This document shows positions 36,083 through 45,307 of a stretch of 64,000 nt of DNA, in pieces (the first letter of the stretch is position 1; every line of letters begins with the position of its first letter). A program made the position numbers and the translations under genes. Source of the DNA: Dechloromonas denitrificans (GTDB lineage: Bacteria; Pseudomonadota; Gammaproteobacteria; Burkholderiales; Rhodocyclaceae). Location: the NCBI RefSeq assembly GCF_020510665.1, contig NZ_CP075187.1:1012501-1076500 (forward strand), written 5' to 3'. The notes below the pieces were generated by a model. That model saw nothing but the letters and a program-made list of their open reading frames with translations. It was not told the origin of the DNA and ran no database searches.

Positions 36083-36835
36083 ATGACCGAACTCAAGCCC
36101 CGTAAAGCCCTGTTCAATCCCGAACTCAAACGGCGCGGTATTTATGTGCTGCCCAATTTATTTACGACTGCCGCGCTCTTTGCTGGTTTCTTTGCCATCG
36201 TTCAGGCGATGCAAGGGGATTTCGAGCGTGCAGCCATGGCGATTTTCATTGCCATGGTGCTTGACGGGCTTGACGGACGGGTGGCTCGCATGACCAATAC
36301 CCAGTCTGCTTTTGGTGCCGAATATGACTCTCTTTCAGATATGGTCAGCTTTGGTGCAGCGCCTGCCTTGGTCGTTTACGAGTGGGCTTTGCGTGATCTC
36401 GGCCGCCTTGGCTGGATTGCTGCCTTCATTTACTGCGCCGGTGCGGCCTTGCGTCTGGCACGCTTCAATACGACCCTTGAGGTGATGGACAAGCGCTACT
36501 TTCAAGGCTTGCCATCGCCGGCGGCTGCAGCACTGGTTGCCGGCTTGGTCTGGGTGATGATTACCACGGGTGTTGCAGGCAGCGATGTGCGTGCACTGGC
36601 GTGTGGCTTGACCATCTTTGCCGGTGTGACCATGGTGTCGAATGTCCGTTATTACAGTTTCAAGGACGTCAACCTGAAAAAGAGCGTGCCGTTTTTTGTG
36701 ATTGCAGCAATTGCTCTCGGCTTCGCGCTGGTTGCCTATAGTCCTGAAATCGCCTTGTTCGGTTTCTTTGTCCTTTACGGTCTGTCTGGCTACGTGCTGG
36801 CTGCGCTGGGTTTGTTCAAGCGCAAGACTGCCTGA
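36083..36835 (+). CDS. pssA: CDP-diacylglycerol-serine O-phosphatidyltransferase
   Basis: 250 residues with six to eight membrane helices. The CDP-alcohol phosphotransferase motif is complete: [26 protein letters not shown] split as D-G-x2-G-R-x8-G-x3-D-x3-D. It is the membrane-embedded PssA type, close to archaeal/Bacillus-like PssA, making phosphatidylserine on the way to phosphatidylethanolamine. It follows ilvC after a terminator and precedes leuA by 16 bp. Confidence 0.93.
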   Translation: MTELKPRKALFNPELKRRGIYVLPNLFTTAALFAGFFAIVQAMQGDFERAAMAIFIAMVLDGLDGRVARMTNTQSAFGAEYDSLSDMVSFGAAPALVVYEWALRDLGRLGWIAAFIYCAGAALRLARFNTTLEVMDKRYFQGLPSPAAAALVAGLVWVMITTGVAGSDVRALACGLTIFAGVTMVSNVRYYSFKDVNLKKSVPFFVIAAIALGFALVAYSPEIALFGFFVLYGLSGYVLAALGLFKRKTA

Positions 36836-36851
36836 GTTGTCGGAGCAAAAT

Positions 36852-38393
36852 ATGAAGCAGCATCTGGTAATTTTTGATACGACCTTGCGCGACGGTGAGC
36901 AGAGCCCCGGTGCATCGATGACCAAGGAAGAGAAGCTGCGCGTTGCCCGCCAGCTTGAAAAAATGCGGGTTGATGTGATCGAGGCGGGTTTTGCTGCTGC
37001 ATCGCCTGGTGATTTCGATTCCATCCATGCGATCGCCCAGGCGATCAAGGATTCAACCATCTGTTCGTTGGCACGGGCCAATGAAAACGATATTCGCCGT
37101 GCCGGTGAAGCGATCAAGCCAGCCAGTTCCAGGCGGATTCATACGTTTATCGCCACCTCGCCGATCCACATGGAAAAGAAGCTGCGCATGACGCCTGATC
37201 AGGTCGTTGAGCAGGCAGTCAAATCGATTGCCTGGGCGCGGGAATATACCGACGATGTCGAGTTCTCGGCCGAGGATGCCGGGCGTTCTGATATCGATTT
37301 CCTGTGCCGGATTTTCGATGCGGTCATCAAGGCCGGTGCCACGACGATCAATGTGCCGGATACCGTTGGCTATAACATCCCCTCGCAGTACGCTGAAACA
37401 ATGCGTCAGCTGATTGAGCGGGTGCCGAATTCTGACAAGGTGATCTGGTCGGTACATTGCCATAACGATCTGGGGCTTGCCGTTTCCAACTCACTGGCTG
37501 CCGTGCTGGCCGGTGCAAGACAGGTCGAATGCACGATCAATGGTCTGGGCGAGCGAGCAGGGAATGCGGCGCTGGAAGAGATAGTCATGGCCGTGCGGAC
37601 GCGCGCCGATGTGTTTCCCGTTGAGACGCGTATCGAGACAACCCAGATCGTGCCTGCGTCGAAGCTCATTTCCCAGATTACGGGTTATCCCGTGCAGCCG
37701 AACAAGGCGGTCGTCGGTGCCAATGCCTTTGCGCATGAGTCGGGTATTCACCAGGACGGCGTGCTCAAGCATCGCGAAACCTACGAGATCCTGCGTGCGC
37801 AGGATGTGGGTTGGACGCAGAACAAGCTTGTTCTTGGCAAACATTCCGGGCGCAATGCCTTCAAGAGTCGCCTGCTGGAGCTCGGGATTGAGCTTGAAGG
37901 GGATGAGGCGCTGAATGCAGCTTTTGCTCGCTTCAAGGAGTTGGCCGACCGTAAGCACGAAATCTTCGATGAGGATTTGCATGCACTGGTTTCCGATGAT
38001 GTGGTCGCTCCGGAGCAAGAGCATTTTAAGTTGCTTTATTCCAAGGTCTGTTCCGAAACCGGTGAAATGCCCCACGCCAAGGTGATCGTGAGTGTCGGCG
38101 GTGTCGAGCAATCAGGTGAGGCCGATGGTGGCGGGCCGGTTGATGCGACATTCAAGGCAATCGAGGGGATTGTCGGCAGCGGTGCCGAATTGCTGCTTTA
38201 TTCGGTCAATGCGATCACGACCGGGACTGATGCGCAGGGTGAGGTAACGACCCGTCTGGCCAAGGGGGGGCGTATCGTCAATGGCAATGGCGCCGATACG
38301 GATATCGTTATCGCATCGGCCCGTTCTTACCTGAATGCATTGAACAAGCTGCATTCGACGCTGGACAAGGTCAAGGCTCAGGGCGACGTCTGA
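36852..38393 (+). CDS. leuA: 2-Isopropylmalate synthase
   Basis: 513 residues from the ATG at 36852, the usual size. The catalytic HMGL-like barrel ([13 protein letters not shown]; the metal-binding [15 protein letters not shown]; the segment [14 protein letters not shown]) is followed by the leucine-sensing regulatory domain (about 390-513). It performs the first committed step of leucine synthesis from 2-oxoisovalerate. SD is GGAGCAAAAT. It completes the branched-chain amino acid block with ilvIHC. Confidence 0.97.
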   Translation: MKQHLVIFDTTLRDGEQSPGASMTKEEKLRVARQLEKMRVDVIEAGFAAASPGDFDSIHAIAQAIKDSTICSLARANENDIRRAGEAIKPASSRRIHTFIATSPIHMEKKLRMTPDQVVEQAVKSIAWAREYTDDVEFSAEDAGRSDIDFLCRIFDAVIKAGATTINVPDTVGYNIPSQYAETMRQLIERVPNSDKVIWSVHCHNDLGLAVSNSLAAVLAGARQVECTINGLGERAGNAALEEIVMAVRTRADVFPVETRIETTQIVPASKLISQITGYPVQPNKAVVGANAFAHESGIHQDGVLKHRETYEILRAQDVGWTQNKLVLGKHSGRNAFKSRLLELGIELEGDEALNAAFARFKELADRKHEIFDEDLHALVSDDVVAPEQEHFKLLYSKVCSETGEMPHAKVIVSVGGVEQSGEADGGGPVDATFKAIEGIVGSGAELLLYSVNAITTGTDAQGEVTTRLAKGGRIVNGNGADTDIVIASARSYLNALNKLHSTLDKVKAQGDV

Positions 38394-38411
38394 TCGCCCT
38401 TAGTCTCTGCC

Positions 38412-38443
38412 AAAGGCCGCTTCAGCTTTGCTGGGCGGCCTTT
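38412..38443. terminator. Bidirectional terminator between leuA and DUF2069 gene
   Basis: AAAGGCCGC pairs with GCGGCCTTT around a 14-base loop, with GTTT following. It starts 19 bp after leuA and overlaps the last codons of the convergent DUF2069 gene. Confidence 0.7.
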
Positions 38444-38793
38444 GTTTCGTCTGGGGCCGGGCGTGTCGCACGGATGTAAAGGATGGTCGATGTGAACAGG
38501 ATGAGCGCCAGCACGGTCTCGCCTGCAGCCAGCCATTGTGACAGGCCGTGTTCGCTGGTTGAGCGGGTTAGTCCTTCCAGCAGGTAGAACTGGATGAATA
38601 GCGACACCCATTTGTAGGTGTAACGTTTGCCGCGCAGGATGCCGAACAGTGGTGCAAGAAGAAATACGGCCTTGAGGATCAGCCATGAGCCGCCCGGCTT
38701 GAGTGGTGTGAGCCAGGCTTCCCAGGCGAGACAAAGAAAAATCAGGGCAATCAGGCTGGTACTGGCAATGAATTGATATCGGGATGCTGTCAC
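38422..38793 (-). CDS. DUF2069 membrane protein
   Basis: 123 residues with four membrane helices. It matches DUF2069 by the pattern LIALIFLCLAWEAWL, LKAVFLLAPLFGILRGKRYTYKW and LFIQFYLLEGLTR. Function is unknown. It starts at GTG 38793, overlapping the WrbA stop as GTGA. wrbA-DUF2069 pairing is common in proteobacteria, so a link with quinone reduction is possible but unproven. Confidence 0.85.
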   Translation of the reverse strand: MTASRYQFIASTSLIALIFLCLAWEAWLTPLKPGGSWLILKAVFLLAPLFGILRGKRYTYKWVSLFIQFYLLEGLTRSTSEHGLSQWLAAGETVLALILFTSTILYIRATRPAPDETKAAQQS

Positions 38794-39386
38794 GGTCGAC
38801 TCAGTTTTTGAACAAGAATGGCCAGGCGTTTTCCCTGGGCGAAGGCGAGGCGACTTTCTGTTTCGGAGAGTCGTGGATTGCCATCGTGGCCTGCGATATG
38901 GCTTGGGCCGTAAGGCGTTCCGCCACTTGTGGTGGATGAAAGATCGGTTTCGGTGAAGGGCAATCCCATCAGCAGCATGCCGTGATGAAGTAGTGGCAGC
39001 ATCATCGAGATCAGCGTTGTTTCATTGCCCCCGTGCTGGCTGCTGCTCGAGGTGAATACACAGGCTGGTTTGCCGGCTAGGGAGCCATTTTGCCAAGCGG
39101 CAATCGTGCCGTCCCAGAAATATTTCATGGGGGCCGCCATGTTGCCGAAACGGACCGGGCTGCCCAGGGCGAGTCCGGCACATTCTTCAATGTCGCATGC
39201 TTCGACGTAAGGGGCGCCACTCTCGGGAATGGCTGTTTCACTGGCTTCGCAGACCGTTGAGACGCGCGGTACGGTACGTAGTCTGGCTTGCATGCCGGGC
39301 ACCGATTCGATGCCGCAGGCAATACGTTCCGCCAGGCTGCGAACTGACCCGCGGTGGCTGTAATAGAGAACGAGGATATCTTGCAT
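38790..39386 (-). CDS. wrbA: WrbA-type NAD(P)H:quinone oxidoreductase (flavodoxin family)
   Basis: 198 residues. A flavodoxin-like fold: LVLYYSHRGSVRSLAERIACG (phosphate loop), LALGSPVRFGNMAAPMKYFWD, and KPACVFTSSSSQHGGNETTL around the isoalloxazine. This is the WrbA family, two-electron quinone reductases. Start ATG at 39386. A TATAAT (39400-39395, minus strand) lies only 8 bp before the ATG, so the transcript may be almost leaderless. It is divergent from yihY by 21 bp. Confidence 0.92.
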   Translation of the reverse strand: MQDILVLYYSHRGSVRSLAERIACGIESVPGMQARLRTVPRVSTVCEASETAIPESGAPYVEACDIEECAGLALGSPVRFGNMAAPMKYFWDGTIAAWQNGSLAGKPACVFTSSSSQHGGNETTLISMMLPLLHHGMLLMGLPFTETDLSSTTSGGTPYGPSHIAGHDGNPRLSETESRLAFAQGKRLAILVQKLSRP

Positions 39387-39394
39387 GGTGGGCT

Positions 39395-39400
39395 ATTATA
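39395..39400 (-). promoter_or_regulatory. Consensus -10 box close to the wrbA start
   Basis: A perfect TATAAT on the minus strand, 8 bp before the wrbA ATG. The matching -35 region has no good TTGACA. If used, transcription would start next to the start codon. Confidence 0.35.
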
Positions 39401-39407
39401 CGGCCCC

Positions 39408-40241
39408 ATGCCGACGCACTCTCGTTATCGCCGTACCAAGGCCAGGCCGGGCAAGACGGCCAGTATCTTTCAGCGTTTTCTGAATGAGAACATGCTGCAG
39501 ACCAGTTCGGCACTGGCTTTTACGACGTTGATGGCGCTTGTTCCGCTGGTTACCGTCGTTTTGTCGGTGGCGGGGGCCATTCCATACTTTGATCTGTTGA
39601 CCAAACGCCTTGATCTATTGATCCGTGAAACCTTGTTGCCGGCAGGTGCGGCGGGGACGATTGCCGGTAGCATCAGCAGCTTTTCGCACAAGGCGCAGCA
39701 GTTGACCGTGGCAGGCCTGGCTGTCCTCGGCGTTACGGCATTTTTGTTGATGAATACGATAGAGCGCGCCTTCAATCATCTGTGGTTGGTCGAGCCGCGT
39801 CCATTTTTGGCGCGCTTACGTCTCTATGCCTTTGTTATGGCGGTCTGGCCTTTCATCCTTGGGGCGATCGCCCTGGCGGTATCTTTTGCCGTAACCAGTT
39901 CGCTGGGCTTGTTCGATGAGCCGGCCTGGATGAGGCGTATTGCACTGAAAGGTGTTTCAGTCGCGATGCTTGGCCTGTTTTTTTCGTTTCTCTACTACGC
40001 GGTGCCGAATGCCGATGTGTCCCGTCGTGCAGCGTTTTGTGGCGGTGTTTTTGCAGCGCTCGCATTTTCTGGCATGCAGAAAATATTTGAGTTTTATCTC
40101 GGCAGTTCGGCGATGCTCAAAAACATATACGGGGCATTTGCAGCATTCCCGGTGTTTCTGATTTGGCTGCATCTTTCATGGGCCGTCGTGCTTTTTGGCG
40201 GATTGATCGCGGCTACTGTGAGTCGTCCGGCAAAACGCTGA
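39408..40241 (+). CDS. yihY: YihY/UPF0761 family inner membrane protein
   Basis: 277 residues from the ATG at 39408. Six membrane helices; typical starts are SIFQRFLNENMLQTSSALAFTTLMALVPLVTVV and a later YYAVPNADVSRRAAFCGGVFAAL. The family was once labelled RNase BN, which was incorrect; the role of YihY proteins remains unclear. Its end overlaps the convergent downstream gene by 29 bp. Confidence 0.9.
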   Translation: MPTHSRYRRTKARPGKTASIFQRFLNENMLQTSSALAFTTLMALVPLVTVVLSVAGAIPYFDLLTKRLDLLIRETLLPAGAAGTIAGSISSFSHKAQQLTVAGLAVLGVTAFLLMNTIERAFNHLWLVEPRPFLARLRLYAFVMAVWPFILGAIALAVSFAVTSSLGLFDEPAWMRRIALKGVSVAMLGLFFSFLYYAVPNADVSRRAAFCGGVFAALAFSGMQKIFEFYLGSSAMLKNIYGAFAAFPVFLIWLHLSWAVVLFGGLIAATVSRPAKR

Positions 40242-41727
40242 AAACCTCAATGCTGCTGGTTTGTTCATCAATGTGGGTGGTGCGGACCTGGCGGATTTCC
40301 AGATTCGCATTTTCAATCAGGACGATGATGCTTTCAGAGTTTTCCTTGAGCGTATCGGTCGGCACAACAAGTGCCGGATAGGGGCGCAGTGGCGGCGTCT
40401 CGGGCAGCATGAGTGCTGCAATTTTTCCGGCGTCGGGGGTTTTGGGAAGGAAGATTTCCGCTGCAATTGCGCTGGATGCGAGTAGTTGCAGACCCAGTTC
40501 AATGTGCTCGGGATTCTCTGATATGGCCCAGCGAATAATGCATATCCGCCAAGCCTGGTTGTTGTCGGGGGCTTCATCCTGGGACTGCAGGGCAATAATG
40601 TCGCCAACCCTGAGGTTTTCAGTGTCGCCGGCGATATGCATCAACGCATAGCCTTCCGGGCTTTCGTTGGTGACCATCCATTCGCTGTGTTCGATTGCGC
40701 TGGCCGGAGCTTTGCTCAGCAACCAGAGTTGTGCCAGACCTGAGCACAGGTTTGCACGGTAGGATTGGCGGCGGCGCGGGAAGCGTCGTTTTGCCGGTTG
40801 GCCCCACAGGTGATGCAGACGGAGCAGAACGCCGCGTCCGGCATGATTGTCGGCAAAAGCAGGAATGCCCAGTTCGGCTGCTGTGCGTCCCTTGTTGAGT
40901 TCTTTGCGCCGGGCGAGTGCGTGTTCTGCGATGGCTCTGCAGGAAAAGTACAGGGCCTGGGTTTCGGCGCCCGGTGAGCGGCGAATCAGCGCATGCGCAG
41001 GAATATCCTTGTCGAGATCAATCCAGAAGACACTTTCGCTGTCTTCAGGGGGGAGGTCTGATAGCGTTGGAAGTTTGTCGATTTGATCGATGTACTGGGC
41101 AATGAACTCGAGTTCGGCCGAGCAAAACGATGCTGGTTGGGCAATGGCTGCCAGCAGGATTGAAAGATAGATTCGCTCGATTGACTGGGCGCTGGATGTT
41201 TCCGGTGTGTTGGCCAGTCCAAGGCGGCGAGCCGTGCCGTAAGCTGCGTGCAGTTGTTGCCACAAACCCAGGCAACTCGGCGCGGCAACCAGGTGATTGA
41301 CCTTTATTTGCCATGCAATGCAATGCATGACGCGGCGTAGCGAGGTTTGTGGCGAGCGTGATGGTGCGCTGCTCAGTGGGTCGAACAGTTCGGAGAGCGT
41401 GTTGAAATAATCCTGGGTGAGCATTTCAAGAAGCTCAAGGATGAGTCGAACACGCAAACGAAGTCGCCGGGAAATCGGCAATGACACTTCGTGCAATAGC
41501 GGCAATTCTGCACAGACAATGCGCTCGGCCTGGGCGTAAAGCAGGTCAAGCAATTTTGTCCGCTGAGAGTTGGGAACTGGGGTTTCACGCAGCAGGAGCA
41601 GTTGGCGCAGTAGTTGATCGATGTATTCAGGGCCGTGGTGGCCGTGCGCCAGCGCAAGCCATTCAAGAATGCTCTTGATGTTGGCTTCAGCGGTGACGGG
41701 CAAGGATTTTTCCAGTGTGCTGTTCAT
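40213..41727 (-). CDS. Conserved protein with PilZ-like C-terminal motifs, candidate c-di-GMP binder
   Basis: 504 residues, soluble, no signal or membrane helix. The N-terminal 300 residues are helical and not recognised. The C-terminal part contains RRRQSYR (R-x3-R) about residue 322 and, about 29 residues later, TNESPEGYAL (N-x-S-x2-G), followed by beta-rich sequence with LRVGDIIAL and WRICIIRWAI. These are the two defining motifs and spacing of PilZ c-di-GMP receptors. Reduced similarity means this is a motif-based inference. Its 3' end overlaps yihY by 29 bp; upstream lies the rpsP promoter region. Confidence 0.72.
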   Translation of the reverse strand: MNSTLEKSLPVTAEANIKSILEWLALAHGHHGPEYIDQLLRQLLLLRETPVPNSQRTKLLDLLYAQAERIVCAELPLLHEVSLPISRRLRLRVRLILELLEMLTQDYFNTLSELFDPLSSAPSRSPQTSLRRVMHCIAWQIKVNHLVAAPSCLGLWQQLHAAYGTARRLGLANTPETSSAQSIERIYLSILLAAIAQPASFCSAELEFIAQYIDQIDKLPTLSDLPPEDSESVFWIDLDKDIPAHALIRRSPGAETQALYFSCRAIAEHALARRKELNKGRTAAELGIPAFADNHAGRGVLLRLHHLWGQPAKRRFPRRRQSYRANLCSGLAQLWLLSKAPASAIEHSEWMVTNESPEGYALMHIAGDTENLRVGDIIALQSQDEAPDNNQAWRICIIRWAISENPEHIELGLQLLASSAIAAEIFLPKTPDAGKIAALMLPETPPLRPYPALVVPTDTLKENSESIIVLIENANLEIRQVRTTHIDEQTSSIEVFSVLPDDSQ

Positions 41728-41822
41728 TGTGCGCTGCAGAATAGCAAAAAAACCTCGCTTTGCCTTTGATCAGGCGCCAGGCGGCGTAATTTTTCCGATG
41801 CGCGGACAGTATTCTAAGTGGC

Positions 41823-41850
41823 TTGTTTTTCCTTGATAAAGCGCTATAAT
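41823..41850 (+). promoter_or_regulatory. Promoter of rpsP-rimM-trmD-rplS
   Basis: TTGTTT (41823-41828), a 16-base spacer and a perfect TATAAT (41845-41850). Transcription is predicted to start near 41857, about 28 bases before the rpsP ATG. Confidence 0.65.
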
Positions 41851-41884
41851 CTCGGGTCTTTTTTCAAGCAACGAAAGAATTACC

Positions 41885-42139
41885 ATGGTTGTTATCCGTC
41901 TTGCCCGTGGCGGCGCCAAGAAGCGTCCCTTCTACAACATGGTCGTGACCGACTCCCGTAACCGCCGTGATGGCCGTTTCGTCGAGCGCATCGGTTTCTA
42001 CAACCCTGTTGCCTCCGGTAATGCAGAGTCCCTGCGTATTGCCGTTGATCGTCTGTCCTACTGGCAGCAAAACGGCGCCCAGCTGTCGCCGACCGTTGCC
42101 CGTCTGGTCAAGCAACACGCTGCCCAGCAGGCTGCTTAA
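41885..42139 (+). CDS. rpsP: 30S ribosomal protein S16
   Basis: 84 residues. [21 protein letters not shown] and [12 protein letters not shown] are the S16 signature. S16 is needed for 30S assembly. It is the first gene of the standard rpsP-rimM-trmD-rplS operon, with RimM acting on the same ribosomal region. Confidence 0.98.
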   Translation: MVVIRLARGGAKKRPFYNMVVTDSRNRRDGRFVERIGFYNPVASGNAESLRIAVDRLSYWQQNGAQLSPTVARLVKQHAAQQAA

Positions 42140-42151
42140 GTCGTATCCGCT

Positions 42152-42664
42152 TTGACCAGCAGCGAGATCGTTGTCCTGGGGCGGCTTGCCGACCCCTACG
42201 GAATTCGCGGCTGGCTCAAGCTGCATGCCTTTGGCGATGACCCGCTGGACTGGGCTGAAATGCCTGTCTGGTGGATCTGCAGGGAAGGTGAGCCGTGGCG
42301 CGAATGCAGGCTGAAAGGCCTCAAAGTCCACGGCCATGGCTTGGTTGTGCTGCTCGATGGTGTCGATGATCGTACAGCCGCTGAATCCATGAAAGGTGTT
42401 CTGGTTGGTGCGACGAAAGATGCACTGCCGGTTCCCGAAGAGGGTGAGTATTACTGGGACGATCTGATCGGCCTGGAAGTGGTGAATAGTGCTGGTGAAA
42501 AGCTCGGTAAAGTTGCCGGGCTGATCGAAACCGGCGCCAATGACGTTCTGCGCGTTGTCGGTGATGACGAGGTAGAGCGTCTTTTGCCGTTCGTTTCCGC
42601 GGTGGTTCTAGCCGTTGAAAAAGAGGCAGGGATTGTTCGGGTGGAGTGGGGCATCGACTGGTGA
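42152..42664 (+). CDS. rimM: Ribosome maturation factor RimM
   Basis: 170 residues from TTG 42152. N-terminal RimM barrel ([21 protein letters not shown]) and C-terminal PRC barrel ([22 protein letters not shown], then [23 protein letters not shown]). It assists 16S rRNA processing near S19 in the 30S head. Its stop overlaps the trmD GTG start (GTGA). Confidence 0.96.
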   Translation: MTSSEIVVLGRLADPYGIRGWLKLHAFGDDPLDWAEMPVWWICREGEPWRECRLKGLKVHGHGLVVLLDGVDDRTAAESMKGVLVGATKDALPVPEEGEYYWDDLIGLEVVNSAGEKLGKVAGLIETGANDVLRVVGDDEVERLLPFVSAVVLAVEKEAGIVRVEWGIDW

Positions 42665-43425
42665 TCCGGTTTGATTGCATCACGCTGTTTCCGGAGATGT
42701 TTGCTGCCGTGACGCAGTGCGGTATTACCCGTCGGGCGCTTGAAGAGCAGCGCTGGGTGTGGCAGGGCTGGAATCCTCGTGATTTTGCCGAAAATGCCTG
42801 GCGACGGGTGGATGATCGTCCCTTTGGTGGCGGGCCTGGCATGGTGATGCAGCCTGGGCCGCTGGAAAAAGCGATCATGGCTGCAAAAGCGCAGCAGCAG
42901 GAGGCTGGACTGGCGAAAAGTAGGGTCATTTACCTCTCGCCGCAAGGTGCTCCGCTGACTCATGAGCGGGTAATGCAGCTGGCGCAGGGCGGGGAAGGGG
43001 TGATTCTTCTCTGCGGCCGCTATGAAGGAATTGACGAGCGTCTGATCGAGCGTTGCGTTGATGAAGAAATTTCGATCGGAGATTTTGTGCTTTCCGGTGG
43101 CGAGTTGCCGGCGATGGCCTTGATTGATGCCGTTGTCCGCCAGTTGCCGGGAGTGCTGGGTGATGCCGCTTCGGCGGTCGAAGATTCGTTTGTCGGTGGT
43201 TTGCTTGACTGTCCGCACTACACCCGCCCCGAGGTCTATGAGGGTGAGGCGGTGCCGGAGGTCTTGCTGTCAGGTGACCACAAAAAAATTCGTCGCTGGC
43301 GACTCAAGCAGTCGTTGGCGCGGACCCGGAAGCGCCGGCCGGATTTGCTGGCGCACCGCAGCTTGTCTGCGGAAGAAACGCAACTACTCACGGAAATTTC
43401 CGGAGAGGAGCAATGCGGTGAGTAA
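42661..43425 (+). CDS. trmD: tRNA (guanine37-N1)-methyltransferase
   Basis: 254 residues from GTG 42661 (the GTGA overlap with rimM); an upstream in-frame TTG at 42646 was rejected because family sequence begins [17 protein letters not shown] methyltransferase with a trefoil knot: [32 protein letters not shown] and [15 protein letters not shown]. It makes m1G37, preventing +1 frameshifts. Confidence 0.97.
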   Translation: MIRFDCITLFPEMFAAVTQCGITRRALEEQRWVWQGWNPRDFAENAWRRVDDRPFGGGPGMVMQPGPLEKAIMAAKAQQQEAGLAKSRVIYLSPQGAPLTHERVMQLAQGGEGVILLCGRYEGIDERLIERCVDEEISIGDFVLSGGELPAMALIDAVVRQLPGVLGDAASAVEDSFVGGLLDCPHYTRPEVYEGEAVPEVLLSGDHKKIRRWRLKQSLARTRKRRPDLLAHRSLSAEETQLLTEISGEEQCGE

Positions 43426-43451
43426 GTGTTTATAAAATTTAAGGATCTCAC

Positions 43452-43832
43452 ATGAACCTGATTCAACAACTCGAGCAAGAAGAAATCGCCCGTCTGGGCA
43501 AGACCATTCCTGAATTTGCGCCAGGCGACACCGTCGTCGTGCAAGTCAAGGTCAAGGAAGGTAACCGCGAGCGTCTGCAGGCTTACGAAGGCGTTGTTAT
43601 CGCCAAGCGTAACCGCGGTCTGAACTCCGGTTTCACCGTCCGCAAGATTTCTTCTGGTGAAGGCGTCGAGCGTACTTTCCAGACCTATTCCCCGCTGGTT
43701 GCTTCGATCGAAGTCAAGCGTCGTGGTGATGTGCGTCGTGCCAAGCTGTACTACCTCCGTGAGCGTTCGGGCAAGTCTGCACGTATCAAGGAAAAGCTGG
43801 TTCGCAAGGAAAAGCCGGTCGCAGCTGCTTAA
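43452..43832 (+). CDS. rplS: 50S ribosomal protein L19
   Basis: 126 residues. [26 protein letters not shown] and [21 protein letters not shown] mark L19, at the 30S-50S interface. AAGGA lies upstream of the ATG. The terminator 27 bp after its stop has been split by an IS4-type element (see 43859-45295). Confidence 0.97.
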   Translation: MNLIQQLEQEEIARLGKTIPEFAPGDTVVVQVKVKEGNRERLQAYEGVVIAKRNRGLNSGFTVRKISSGEGVERTFQTYSPLVASIEVKRRGDVRRAKLYYLRERSGKSARIKEKLVRKEKPVAAA

Positions 43833-43850
43833 TCAGCAGTTTGAGATTGC

Positions 43851-43870
43851 AAAAAAGGGCGCTTCGGCGC
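43851..43870. terminator. Left half of the disrupted rplS/folE2 terminator
   Basis: AAAAAA then GGGCGCTTCGGCGC remain here; CC and the T5 tract now lie at 45296-45302 beyond the insertion. Rejoined at the duplication, they give GGGCGC-TTCG-GCGCCC with A6 and T5 flanks, a bidirectional terminator. Now only GCGC-TTCG-GCGC can pair and the T tract is lost. Confidence 0.8.
43859..43870 (+). repeat. Target site duplication, left copy
   Basis: GCGCTTCGGCGC is repeated exactly at 45284-45295, on the other side of the IS. Twelve bases fits the IS4 family. As the sequence is palindromic and the neighbouring bases match, 10 or 11 bp cannot be excluded. Confidence 0.85.
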
Positions 43871-45283
43871 TAATGCAGTTCAGTTAAGGCTCTTTTAGGT
43901 GACGAACGGCGTAACGAGCCGGTCTGGCTTTGACGACACGGGGGCATTTTCGCCCCCGTCGTTTTTCCACGATAGCCATCTGCAACTGCAAACGCAGGCG
44001 CGCCAGATGGGACGGCAGTTTCCCCGGACTCATTCCCGCCGCCCAGATCAGTTCGTGCTGGATGATGTGCAGTGCGCGCAGGAAGCTCAGATCGGTCGGA
44101 GCGACGCGCGCTTCAGTGGCCGCCTTGGCGATTTCAAGTCTGATCAGGTTGTAGGCAATTAAGGCCCCCCAGATTTCCTGATTGACCCCTTCGGGCAAAC
44201 GCGAGCGCAAGGTCAGCGCTTCGCCCAGCATCGATTGCTTGAGCTCGCGGTAGCTGGTTTCAATTTCCCAGCGCCGGCGATAGCAGTCCGCCAGATCCTG
44301 CGCTTTGATGCGGCGGCGATCGAACAATGAGGTCAGCAGTACCCGGCTTTGACCATTGGCCGACTCGACTCGAATGGCACGGGCCTCCCAGGCCTCGGGC
44401 AGATCAGGGACCTTGACGCGCGCTTGAGGAGATATACGCAAACGAACCCGACAATCCTCGGGCGTTCCCGACAGGACTTCGTATTGCGTGTTGGACTTGG
44501 CGGGGATCAGGTAATGCCGCTCGGTGCCCGCAGCACTCAAGCCCAACAATATTTCCGCAGAAACAAAGCCCTTGTCGAAGACGGTCAGGGAATGGTCCTC
44601 GATCCGACCGATCAGCGCCTTGGCGTAAAGCATTTCGTTCTGGCCGTATTGGCCAAACTCGATGGCCGAGACCAGATGGGTGGGCAGTGCCGTCAGGCTG
44701 ACGGCACGCACCTGAGGATAGGAGGCCACTTTGCCGCTGGCGTAGCGTTGGGCACCAAAGAATTCGCGGTTCTCGGGGCTGTCCGGCACCCGAAAGGTGG
44801 TGCCATCGACCGCCCATAGCGAAAGTCCCTTCCACTGATTCGCGACCTTCTCCTGTGCGCACCAGGCTTGGGCCGTTTGCTCGAACAACCATTGCAGCGG
44901 GGCTTGGCCAAGGCGAGCCCGCGCCTGCGTGATCGCACTCTTGCAGACCGCCTCGATTCGGGTGTCGGGCAAGGCCAGATCCAGGGTGCTGAGTACTTCT
45001 TCCATCGACTGGCGACGAAACAACGCCAGGGCGATCACCAGCCAGACCACTTGCTCCGCCGGCAAACGACGGCGGCGAACACTCGCCACCCCATGCGCGC
45101 TGAGCGCCTGCTCAATCCACTCATACGGCAAATGAGCCGCCAGACGATCGAATCCGATCGTCGGCATGACATCTGTCGTAATGGAGAGCTGGCTGGACAA
45201 CATCGTTCGCCACGTTAACCATTCGGCGAACTGTCCACAAGCCCCAAAATGAAAAATGCCGCTCACCTAAGTGAACGGCATTA
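43871..45283 (-). mobile_element. IS4-family insertion sequence (IS4 subgroup)
   Basis: A complete element of about 1413 bp. Its ends are 18-bp imperfect inverted repeats: left TAATGCAGTTCAGTTAAG (43871-43888) and right, in reverse complement, TAATGCCGTTCACTTAGG (45283-45266), with 15 of 18 matching. From memory, E. coli IS4 ends begin TAATGCC, and the length is similar. One transposase gene fills it. A perfect 12-bp direct repeat flanks it. Identical duplications indicate a fairly recent insertion, into the terminator shared by rplS and folE2. Confidence 0.93.
43884..45203 (-). CDS. IS4 family transposase
   Basis: About 439 residues from the ATG at 45203; an in-frame ATG at 45266 would start inside the right repeat, and 45167 is another option. 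The DDE residues are visible: first Asp in LWAVDGTTFRVPD, second in TVFDKGF, and the Y-x2-R-x3-E-x6-K signature in YRRRWEIETSYRELKQSM. The N-terminal segment VRRRRLPAEQVVWLVIALAL matches IS4-subgroup proteins. The stop lies inside the left inverted repeat. It has no frameshift or internal stop and looks active. Confidence 0.94.
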   Translation of the reverse strand: MLSSQLSITTDVMPTIGFDRLAAHLPYEWIEQALSAHGVASVRRRRLPAEQVVWLVIALALFRRQSMEEVLSTLDLALPDTRIEAVCKSAITQARARLGQAPLQWLFEQTAQAWCAQEKVANQWKGLSLWAVDGTTFRVPDSPENREFFGAQRYASGKVASYPQVRAVSLTALPTHLVSAIEFGQYGQNEMLYAKALIGRIEDHSLTVFDKGFVSAEILLGLSAAGTERHYLIPAKSNTQYEVLSGTPEDCRVRLRISPQARVKVPDLPEAWEARAIRVESANGQSRVLLTSLFDRRRIKAQDLADCYRRRWEIETSYRELKQSMLGEALTLRSRLPEGVNQEIWGALIAYNLIRLEIAKAATEARVAPTDLSFLRALHIIQHELIWAAGMSPGKLPSHLARLRLQLQMAIVEKRRGRKCPRVVKARPARYAVRHLKEP

Positions 45284-45295
45284 GCGCTTCGGCGC
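45284..45295 (+). repeat. Target site duplication, right copy
   Basis: Second copy of GCGCTTCGGCGC, directly after the right inverted repeat. It is followed by CC and five T, the rest of the original terminator. Confidence 0.85.
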
Positions 45296-45307
45296 CCTTT
45301 TTCCTTG

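Noticed and set aside
45204..45266. Transposase start at ATG 45266
   Set aside because: It would begin inside the terminal inverted repeat; the ATG at 45203 gives a normal IS4 transposase length.
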